Source of the DNA: UBA1413 sp964552955
GTDB taxonomy: Bacteria > Bacteroidota > Bacteroidia > Bacteroidales > Prolixibacteraceae
DNA: 64,000 nucleotides
Direction of reading: 5' to 3'
Assembly (NCBI GenBank): GCA_964552955.1
Contig: CAZKIU010000018.1
Coordinates: forward strand, 1 to 64,000
The notes under the pieces are model-generated. The model was not told where the DNA came from, searched no databases, and saw only the letters and a program-made list of their open reading frames with translations. Of the stretch, positions 18,801-25,282 are shown piece by piece. The position numbers were made by a program, and so were the translations under genes. Position 1 is the first letter of the stretch. Each line of letters opens with the position of its first letter.

Positions 18801-19450
18801 ATCCTGCGGTCGTTCCCAGCCATAGTTCCTGGTCTGTCGTTACCGGGGTTTCCTCCTGACGCATTTTGGGTAGATATGCGGTTGAGGGTTTTCAGAAAAG
18901 CAGCATCGAGGTGGGCCGGGGGTTTTCTGGAATCGGCAGGAGCCCGGCGGGTGGTAGCTTTCCCTCCGGGGGCAATCATGCGGGTGCCGGATCCGGAATG
19001 GCAGCAGTCGAGGATCACCGTGATGTGGGTTCCCTTCTCCTCTGCCAGCCTTTCAATCAGGGTGGCCAGGGTTTTGTCGGGAATGTCAAAGACCTGTCCG
19101 GTGCGGCTGTTGTAAGGAACGATGGTTTCATCGAGGCCGTCGGGTTCGGTGCCCGTGGTGTCGGGCATCTGGGAGCCGTGGCCACTGAACTGGAAAAGAA
19201 GCTGGCTTCCGTGAGGAATGTCAGGATTCTCTATCAGGAATTCCTTGAAATTCCTGAGGATGGCCGCCCGGGTAGCTTCCCCGTTGACCAGGGTTTTCAC
19301 CTGCTGCGCAGGTACCCCCAAGGGGCCGGTGAGGAACTCCTGCATGCTGGTCACATCGTTGACGCATCCTGTCAAAGGAGCAATTCCGTAAGATTTATAC
19401 CGGTTGATGCCCACCAGCAGGGCCCAGATGTTGAGGTTTTCGTTTGCCAT
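15878..19450 (-). CDS. Caspase protease fused to a C-terminal alpha/beta-hydrolase that lacks its nucleophile
   Basis: 1190 residues. Residues 1-370 are a metacaspase-type domain with His91 (FSGHGSQMPD) and Cys150 (VILDCCHSG), apparently active. Residues about 520-610 resemble DUF4384 (ITNLSKTDVYPHLFILNPDY). Residues about 770-830 are a Pro/Ser/Leu-rich linker. Residues about 945-1190 are an alpha/beta-hydrolase (ALFVHGFLSHS), but the nucleophile elbow is AHGPGALVARC: Gly1003 replaces the Ser of the usual HSxG. The later Asp (END) and His (NHHFGYF) are kept. The domain may therefore be a binding or scaffold module, or a regulated target of the caspase. The gene follows the triple-caspase gene after 21 nt and should be co-transcribed with it. 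No signal peptide. Confidence 0.88.
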   Translation of the reverse strand: MANENLNIWALLVGINRYKSYGIAPLTGCVNDVTSMQEFLTGPLGVPAQQVKTLVNGEATRAAILRNFKEFLIENPDIPHGSQLLFQFSGHGSQMPDTTGTEPDGLDETIVPYNSRTGQVFDIPDKTLATLIERLAEEKGTHITVILDCCHSGSGTRMIAPGGKATTRRAPADSRKPPAHLDAAFLKTLNRISTQNASGGNPGNDRPGTMAGNDRRMNASGERSNGPAQGEEDVSAVPGRGTPLGTSQATLTSTRSGWAVYNPNHVLLAGCLDREESNEYFPPGEEPHGALTWFSLQYLKGKPPGATYADWHAYVLQKVPVLFPDQTPQCEGAVRRTIFGDAMVESPAPSGIPEQLIRKSSAPPRQQVVLQPSGGEAGRLFLEAVKARIAGLGGHEKASPFLELPEKPKKAPSLVVAVEETGVTIRDEKGRLLVSPGDNPSRDPATTVRALESIARYRIVLQLSGDSSSRLQGKFALRLLRCSALSGDGIASAEEIPDTPGETLSIPYFPGEKNSNLYAQEITNLSKTDVYPHLFILNPDYSIYRLYPAAGQQELLKAGHKVTSGMTGSGGIPLELYLPGDLPGEVRWDESREVLKLVVTTSPCDLAMLEQDPLEVPPVSGGRGPRSLSPLEALLSRKVSGGSTRGKPARLSAGEELATTELAYRLVRLTPPADLHGDAATVELGRGFSLATPAGFTGRISLDTLEGTRRGLAPGESMKLPAALTGEWLAPVTRSASRGLSEQPLLLTIEAGEASRQAVSPQNPLRLYLPAAPRSNPPNMPSSGLPVTPPTALQVAPPSGLPQQASSSGLTGQPFSSLETISSRGTFPAGQSLISGEEDYLPVAFDGEDFLPVGYSTGPGQVDIVALPPSVSGGGDPTRSIGGSLRLFLCRKLGRPEKNSGLRLAELTHGEIRYRDPAPALFHSGDRVALFVHGFLSHSAGMARELIPFLAGMTPAYTRFLTWDYESFGTGVETSGAALATALRQKCGLAPGDGITLHLFAHGPGALVARCMTELSGGDTFTDGMILAGPPNLGTPIANISRAALYLLSGAISNLSSLPLAGMLAWPFKELYDQGEGWKDMTTSSEVLARLNGLQSPTTLPYLVLAGKNGPAGGEGARLNRLAMKILGESASLLIGEKENDGMVGLKSMKGVRNGTWPHLKVIRTKNHHFGYFTRSGGAKNLAVWLKELS

Positions 19451-19471
19451 GATAATGGGGTTAGATTTGTT

Positions 19472-22400
19472 TTACCTGCCTTCTTTCCTCGACCTGATAA
19501 ATTGCATGATTTCAGTTTTTCTGCCCAGAGGGGCGCCGCTGTCGATGTATTCACGGAAGGCCTCCGTGGCTTCGGCCAGCGTTTCTCTTTCCACGAAAGC
19601 CCTGATGGCCTGACCAAAATAATAGTTGATCCGGGGATCGCCGCGGTGGAGTTCCCTGGCCTTGCGAAGCTCTTCTACCGCCTTCCCCAGTTGTGTTTTC
19701 CGTTCATAGAGGATGCGCCCGAGGTGATAATGGGCCTGCCATCTGACCTCCGCTGAAGGAACACCGTTCAACCCTCCTCCTGTTCCTGGGTCGGGCGACT
19801 CATCGGCGAGTTCAGTGGCCTCCGTAAGGTAGCGGCGGCTTTTCTCCCAATCCTCCACTGCAGCAAAGGCCAGACCCAGGTCGAGGAACAGCGATGGATC
19901 CTTCTCTTTCCTTTCGGCCATCTTCTGAAGAGCACTTATCAGCTCCAGCAGGGGCAGGTTTTCCAACCGGTTGATCCAATCCAGGATTTCCGCTACCGTT
20001 GCATGGGCAATAAAGGGGGGCTCACCGGAAGCCTCTCCGATGATTTCTGGTGTTCCCGACTCCATTTTCCGCTTCATCACGTGTATCCAGTCCGCATATG
20101 TTATATCATGGTCCGGTTGGTTCCCGATCTGTTCCGTCAGGGTCCAGGTCAGCTCTCCATGGATCTTGTTTTTGTTCCGGGGGGACCCGGAAAAATCGGC
20201 TTCCGCAGGTTTCTTTTTCCGGGGTGAGGATGCCGCCTCAGAGGGCTGATCAAATGGATTAAGGGTTCCTGTGGGGTGGAGCCTGGAATAAACCGTGAGG
20301 CAGCCGATCAGCGGTGGGGATTCGTTTTCCCCGTCACTCCCTGCCGTATGGAGTTTCTTTCTCTCCTTACTGCTCTCTTTACTGATGACGCGCAGATCGC
20401 TTCTCCAGGTGCGGAGCGCGGGATCAGCACCCGGGGAAAGAGCCAATCCGGCATCCAGAATGGTGACCAGGTTGGTAGGCCCTGCAGGGATCCGGGCGGC
20501 CAGTTCCTCTAAACCGATGTCAAAATTCCCGGCATCCCTGCCTTCGTAACTCATCAGGGTCAGTAAACCATCGGCATCACGCGAACCATACCCTGCAAAA
20601 TAAAAAAAGGCAGCCTCTTCCTTTGCCTTTGCAGCCAACGCATCAAAGGCATCCAGCAGAGCGCCGGCAGTTGCTTCTTCATTGACCAACAGGGTGATCT
20701 CTCCGGGAAGAAAACCGCAATGGTTTACCAGGGTCTCCTTCATCAGGTGCACGTCATGGACTGCACCCTTGAGCGGGGTGATTTCCGGGTTTTGGTAGTG
20801 GTCGATACCCACGAGCAAGGCGTGTTTTCTGCCTTGAGCAGACCGCTCCAGGAGGGCTGCCAGTTGGGAAACCCATTCGCGGGAAACCTCCTGACCCGCC
20901 GATGCGGCAAATTCCCGGAAATGGCTTTCCGCCATTCCAAACCGGCCTAACCGGGCGTATGCCCTGACCAGGTCAAGCCTGATCGCCTGGGAAGCGGGAG
21001 TGTCACTCTGCAGGGCCTCCAGGAGGGCACCGGCAGCACGGTGAACCATTTTCTTTTCCAGGAAAGCCCTGCCAAAGGCGTGCATAAAAACAGGCTGGGT
21101 GAGTTCAGGTTCTTTCTTTACCTGAGTGTACCAGCTTATTAAAAATTCATCGTTCAGGGCGACGAAGCTCTGCTGGCAGCTTAACTTCCACAAATTCATG
21201 AACATCTCTTCCCTGCCGCAAAAGAGCTGCCCCGGATTCCCGATCAGGAAGGGGTTCTGGTCAAATCCTTTCTTCCGGATGCTTCTGATGACCCCTTCCA
21301 TAAGTTCGCCCAGTGAAATCTTTTCTGAACCAGTGCCCGTCAGGGTTTCGGCAATAGCCCCCGAAAGAAGACCGGCATACACCGTTTCCTCACCCAGGTC
21401 AAAAAGGCTTTCATAAGTTATTTCTCCGGGATAGGCGGCATTGATGACGGCATAATTCCTCTCGGGTACCGACAGCTTTATGAAGATGGAACTGGGATGG
21501 GTGTCGAGGATGAGGGTTTTTGCGGCAGAGGGGATGGCATTGACCCATTGGTGGAGCGTTCCGGCGGAAATACCGCCGGTCATTTTCTTTTTCCGGGAAT
21601 CATAAAGGGCATCGTGTGAAACCAGGTAAGGATCACCGGTGTTGACCTGAGTAGGATCTTCTTCACTGGGGATGCTGTGGCCGCTGAAATGGACAATGAC
21701 GGTATCTCCGGAAGCGCTTTGAGCGGCAAGATCTGTCAGGGCCCCGGTAATGGCCCGGGTCGTGGCCGCCTCATCTTCCAGAAGAGTGATATCCTGCGGA
21801 TCAAATCCGAATTTTTTCTCCAGGGAAGATTTCACAAGCCTCACATCATTAATGCATCCGTTGAGTTCATGGAATTCCTTTGCTTGGTATTTGTTGATGC
21901 CGATGAGCAAGGCCCGTTTTCGGGAGCGTCCCTCCCCGCCCATCCAGGTGATATAATGGTTTATCCAGAGGGCATGTTCAAAGGAGGGTTCAGTGGTGAG
22001 GAGCTGGGTGAAGGCAGCCGCCGCGCCGGTATAATCCTTCAGCTGGGCCCTGGCCAGTCCCAGCCAAAACCAGGATTCCGGGGGAAACACCTCCCCCGCA
22101 ACCAACCGGGTCAGCACCTTCCCGGCTTCCCCTGCCCGGTCGAGATCCAGGAGGGTTTTCCCTTTCCATAATTCAGCTTCAGGGAGGGAGATTCCGCTGT
22201 TCCGGGCAAGGTCCAGGGTCATTTCCAGGTAGCCCAGGGCGGATTCAAAGGAGCCTGGAATACCGGTTTTGTGTCCCAGGTGACAGAGCTTGACGGCCAG
22301 ATCGAAATAATCCCTGGCAGAATAGCGGGGAAGACGGAATATGAAATCGCCGCCCGATTCATGCCCCTGGAGATAGCCGAAATCGGGGGTTTGGAGTTTT

Positions 22401-23230
22401 CCGTAGGAGTCGATGAGTCTGTTTTTGACGTAGACCATCAGGTCAGTGCCGGTGATAATGTCATCGTTATTCCAGTCGGCCTCCTTTTTAAGGCCCTGGA
22501 TCACCGTCCAGGTAAAAGTGGAATGGCCTTCGGGGCCATCGTCGTCGACGGCCTGCCGGGCAGTGCCAGCGGTAAGGCATTCCAGGGCCCGGTTCCGGAG
22601 GGAGACATCGGTGAAATCGGAAACCGCGGGGGTGCCCCGGGCCGTGGCCAGTCCGCTGTAACAACAATCGAGAAGATAGAAGATATGTTTGGCCGCCGAC
22701 AGGTTGAGGAGCTGCGTCAGGGCGCTCATCTCCACAAAGGTATGCCACTTACCTGATTCGGCATCGGAAGGGACCAGGTAACCAATGCCCTCTTCCTTTT
22801 TGGCCACCGGGCGGCGCTCGCCGTGACCGGCATAGAAAACAAGCAGTCGGTCGTCGGGTTTGACCAGCGCCGGCAGATCGGTAAGCAGCAGTTGCTCTAT
22901 TTCTGCCTTGGTACCAGAAGCAGAGAGATGGGGACACTCAGGAGGATCGCCAGGGAGCGTGCCGGGGAAACCGGCGGGGAGCGGGTCCAGGATCACAAAC
23001 ACCTGGTTGGCCGGGAAGCCGAGGTGGTTGATCAGCAAGCCGGCCATGCCGCGGGCGTCATTGACGGCATGTTTCAGTGTTCCGATGCCAGGGTCTTTAT
23101 AGTTGTTGATGCCGATGACCACGGCCCAGCTGTTTTCATACCAGGGATTCAGTTCTGCCGGGCCACTCACCACCAGAGGACGACCCCTGCGCGTCTGCTC
23201 CTTCTTTTCACCCATTGCTTGTTTTGCCAT
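19472..23230 (-). CDS. Protein with three tandem caspase folds (one intact, two degenerate) and TPR-like regions
   Basis: About 1252 residues counted from the ATG at 23230, chosen because GGAGGTGG lies 5 nt upstream; the frame extends to 23287. Caspase fold 1 (about 35-300) is intact: His136 in YAGHGE, Cys190 in LLDCCYSG. Fold 2 (about 435-680) keeps His518 (HFSGHS), but its Cys motif is LDTHPSS, without Cys. Fold 3 (about 800-1000) has Tyr881 for His (FAGYGS) and LDAGLAL for the Cys motif, so both dyad residues are lost. Helical repeats resembling TPR lie at about 300-430, 690-790 and 1090-1240. A plausible model is one protease domain with two pseudo-protease sensors or substrate-binding modules. 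First gene of an operon with the caspase/hydrolase gene. Confidence 0.9.
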   Translation of the reverse strand: MAKQAMGEKKEQTRRGRPLVVSGPAELNPWYENSWAVVIGINNYKDPGIGTLKHAVNDARGMAGLLINHLGFPANQVFVILDPLPAGFPGTLPGDPPECPHLSASGTKAEIEQLLLTDLPALVKPDDRLLVFYAGHGERRPVAKKEEGIGYLVPSDAESGKWHTFVEMSALTQLLNLSAAKHIFYLLDCCYSGLATARGTPAVSDFTDVSLRNRALECLTAGTARQAVDDDGPEGHSTFTWTVIQGLKKEADWNNDDIITGTDLMVYVKNRLIDSYGKLQTPDFGYLQGHESGGDFIFRLPRYSARDYFDLAVKLCHLGHKTGIPGSFESALGYLEMTLDLARNSGISLPEAELWKGKTLLDLDRAGEAGKVLTRLVAGEVFPPESWFWLGLARAQLKDYTGAAAAFTQLLTTEPSFEHALWINHYITWMGGEGRSRKRALLIGINKYQAKEFHELNGCINDVRLVKSSLEKKFGFDPQDITLLEDEAATTRAITGALTDLAAQSASGDTVIVHFSGHSIPSEEDPTQVNTGDPYLVSHDALYDSRKKKMTGGISAGTLHQWVNAIPSAAKTLILDTHPSSIFIKLSVPERNYAVINAAYPGEITYESLFDLGEETVYAGLLSGAIAETLTGTGSEKISLGELMEGVIRSIRKKGFDQNPFLIGNPGQLFCGREEMFMNLWKLSCQQSFVALNDEFLISWYTQVKKEPELTQPVFMHAFGRAFLEKKMVHRAAGALLEALQSDTPASQAIRLDLVRAYARLGRFGMAESHFREFAASAGQEVSREWVSQLAALLERSAQGRKHALLVGIDHYQNPEITPLKGAVHDVHLMKETLVNHCGFLPGEITLLVNEEATAGALLDAFDALAAKAKEEAAFFYFAGYGSRDADGLLTLMSYEGRDAGNFDIGLEELAARIPAGPTNLVTILDAGLALSPGADPALRTWRSDLRVISKESSKERKKLHTAGSDGENESPPLIGCLTVYSRLHPTGTLNPFDQPSEAASSPRKKKPAEADFSGSPRNKNKIHGELTWTLTEQIGNQPDHDITYADWIHVMKRKMESGTPEIIGEASGEPPFIAHATVAEILDWINRLENLPLLELISALQKMAERKEKDPSLFLDLGLAFAAVEDWEKSRRYLTEATELADESPDPGTGGGLNGVPSAEVRWQAHYHLGRILYERKTQLGKAVEELRKARELHRGDPRINYYFGQAIRAFVERETLAEATEAFREYIDSGAPLGRKTEIMQFIRSRKEGR

Positions 23231-23345
23231 ACCGCCACCTCCGGAATCGCCTTTCGGATGAGGGTAGGCCGGCAGCCAGGCTGACACCCGGCCAGTGAAA
23301 AGGGTTTTGTGGCTTACCCACTCATCCGTAGGGTTGTTCTTTCAG

Positions 23346-23377
23346 ACAATTTACGCTTTTTTTCAGCCATATACAAC
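23346..23377 (-). promoter_or_regulatory. Promoter of the triple-caspase operon (GTTGT...TAAATTGT)
   Basis: On the minus strand TTG (23376-23374) precedes TAAATTGT (23353-23346) by 20 nt; the spacer ends GAAAAAAAGCG. It fits the Bacteroidota -33/-7 layout and is nearly the same as the promoter at 15747-15777. The distance to the ATG at 23230 gives a leader of about 110 nt. Confidence 0.5.
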
Positions 23378-23452
23378 TGCCAATAAAAATGAACAAAATG
23401 GACTACTGGTTGTATTCCTTGAGTTATTTCCGGCGTTTTGTGCAACCGTTCG

Positions 23453-24550
23453 TCAGACGTTGAAGCGTATATGGAGGATGTCGCCATCGTCGACGACGTA
23501 AGTTTTTCCTTCGACGAAGAATTTGCCTTTCTCCTTGCAGGCCTGTTCCGATCCCAGGGTGATGAAGTCGTGGTATTTCATCACTTCGGCTCTGATGAAG
23601 CCGCGTTCGAGGTCGCTGTGGATGACGCCTGCAGCCTGGGGGGCGGTCATGCCCTTGTGGATGGTCCAGGCTTTTATCTCCTTGGGGCCCACGGTGAAGA
23701 AGGAGCAGAGGTTGAGCAGCGAATAGGCTGAACGCACCAGCCGGTCGACCCCAGGTTCCGTCAATCCGGCATCGTTGAGAAACTCCCGGCGGTCTTCTTC
23801 ACTGTCGAGGTCGGCGATTTCCGCCTCCAGTTTGGCAGCGATGATGATCCCTTCGGCATGGTGCCCCTTCAGGAATTCCATCACCTTTTCGGTATAGGCG
23901 TTTCCGGTCACGGCGGAAGCATCGTCGACGTTGAGCACATAAAGTACCGGCTTGGCCGTGAGCAGCATGAGATCCTGGATATGCCGCTTCTCGTTGTCAT
24001 CGAGGTCCAGATCCCTGATGTTGCTGAAGGACTCCAGATGCTGCTTCACCTTATGGAGGGCGTCAATAGCGGCTTTGGCATCCTTGACGCCCGCCTTGAC
24101 CAGCTTCTCGGTGCGCTGGATCTTCTTCTCCACAGAGGTGATGTCCCTCACCTGCAGCTCGAAGTCGAGGGTTTCCAAGTCACGCAAGGGATCGACGCTT
24201 CCGTCGATGTGCATGAGGTTCTCATCGTCGAAACAACGGAGCACGTGGATCAGGGCATCGGTATCGCGGATGTCGGCCAGGAAGCTGTTGCCCATCCCCT
24301 CCCCTTCACTCGACCCCTTCGCCAATCCGGGAATGTCGACAATCTCAACCACCGCGGGAACCAGCTTCTCGGTAGGCTGGAATTTCTCCAGCACGGCCAG
24401 ACGCGGATCAGGGACCCTGATCATCCCGAGGTTCGATTTGTTGGATGTAAAAGCAAACCGCGAGGTCTCCGCCTTCACGTTCGACATGCAGTTGAAAAGG
24501 GTGGTTTTCCCCGTGTTGGCCAGGCCGATGATGCCGCACTGTAAACTCAT
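23453..24550 (-). CDS. ychF: Redox-regulated ATPase YchF (Obg-family)
   Basis: 365 residues, full length. The P-loop is GLANTGKTT near the N-terminus (residues about 9-17), the Walker B-like DIPGLAKGSSEGEG follows at about 73-86, and NVDDAS takes the place of the NKxD guanine motif, consistent with ATP rather than GTP preference. A central coiled coil is inserted in the G domain, and the C-terminus is a TGS domain ending DGDILHIRFNV. YchF binds the ribosome and acts in translation and stress control in the cytoplasm. It has its own promoter (24616-24623) and is a housekeeping gene flanking the caspase cluster. Confidence 0.97.
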   Translation of the reverse strand: MSLQCGIIGLANTGKTTLFNCMSNVKAETSRFAFTSNKSNLGMIRVPDPRLAVLEKFQPTEKLVPAVVEIVDIPGLAKGSSEGEGMGNSFLADIRDTDALIHVLRCFDDENLMHIDGSVDPLRDLETLDFELQVRDITSVEKKIQRTEKLVKAGVKDAKAAIDALHKVKQHLESFSNIRDLDLDDNEKRHIQDLMLLTAKPVLYVLNVDDASAVTGNAYTEKVMEFLKGHHAEGIIIAAKLEAEIADLDSEEDRREFLNDAGLTEPGVDRLVRSAYSLLNLCSFFTVGPKEIKAWTIHKGMTAPQAAGVIHSDLERGFIRAEVMKYHDFITLGSEQACKEKGKFFVEGKTYVVDDGDILHIRFNV

Positions 24551-24615
24551 ATGCTGTTCTTTTTTCTGGTAAACGCTTATCTGATTGGAGTAAGGAGAAA
24601 TCCTTTCTTCCGCTG

Positions 24616-24623
24616 CAAAGGTA
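24616..24623 (-). promoter_or_regulatory. -7 promoter element TACCTTTG of ychF
   Basis: Exact match to TAnnTTTG on the minus strand, 66 nt upstream of the ychF ATG. A -33 TTTG at the expected distance is not obvious. Confidence 0.55.
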
Positions 24624-24709
24624 ATCCATATTTCCCATTATCAGGAAGCGTGCTGCAAACCATTTAACCCTTTTATCAGGAGTCCTGCCCATCTTTTTAA
24701 CCAATGATT

Positions 24710-24745
24710 AATATCTTATAATACTATTAAGTATTATAAGATATT
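24710..24745. repeat. Perfect AT-rich inverted repeat, 16-bp arms and 4-nt loop
   Basis: Arms 24710-24725 and 24730-24745 are perfectly complementary around ATTA. It lies in the divergent region between ychF and the small lipoprotein gene, 44 nt before the latter's ATG. It could be an operator, a cruciform-forming site or a terminator for leftward read-through; no GC-rich stem is present. Confidence 0.6.
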
Positions 24746-24789
24746 TATTTCTTTATATATTTGATTACTAACTTCAAAATAACAATGTT

Positions 24790-25194
24790 ATGAAAACGAA
24801 ATGGAGAATTTTAACCAGCGCTTTGGTCTTTTGCGTCGCGGTAATCGCTTGCGAGAACAATGACCAGGATCTGACGATGGAGGATGAGATCCTCAAGAAG
24901 GCCAACAACGGGATGATCAAGTCCTATGGGAATGAAATGGTTTTGAAATGGAACCAGGCATTAAGCATGGCCGTTGACCAGAAGATGCCCATAGCCATGG
25001 AAGCCAGGATTTACGCGATGTTCTCCCTGGCGGGTGCAGAAAAATCCTATACCAGCTTTTCTGATTACGCTCACGATGTCGCCTTATCCAGAATTTATGC
25101 AGGCTTTCAGTTCCGTAACGATGTGGAAGCCGGTGACAAGATGGGAAGAGAGCTGGCGAGGTTCATCTATTTCCGGAAATTCAGGGACATATAA
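24790..25194 (+). CDS. Vestigial vanadium-haloperoxidase/PAP2-like lipoprotein (internally shortened)
   Basis: 134 residues. Lipoprotein signal with Cys21 (AVIACENN). The N-terminal part (VLKWNQALSMAVDQKMP, EARIYAMFSLAG) and the C-terminal part (YAHDVALSRIYAGFQFRNDVEAGDKMGR) resemble the two ends of Bacteroidota vanadium-dependent haloperoxidase/PAP2 phosphatase-like proteins of about 400 residues. The middle, with the first vanadate-binding motifs, is absent. In the remaining SRxxxGxH-type motif the catalytic His is Gln (SRIYAGFQ). It is an intact frame but cannot be a working enzyme of that class. It may be a remnant of an in-frame deletion, or a small protein with a new role. The homology is read by eye and is moderately sure. 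Confidence 0.6.
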   Translation: MKTKWRILTSALVFCVAVIACENNDQDLTMEDEILKKANNGMIKSYGNEMVLKWNQALSMAVDQKMPIAMEARIYAMFSLAGAEKSYTSFSDYAHDVALSRIYAGFQFRNDVEAGDKMGRELARFIYFRKFRDI

Positions 25195-25282
25195 CCTGTT
25201 AATATTTTAGAGTTCTGCCTTGTTCCCCTTTACTGCCGGTATGATCCAGACAGTTTCATTGCTTAGGATATCCTGAAAGATC

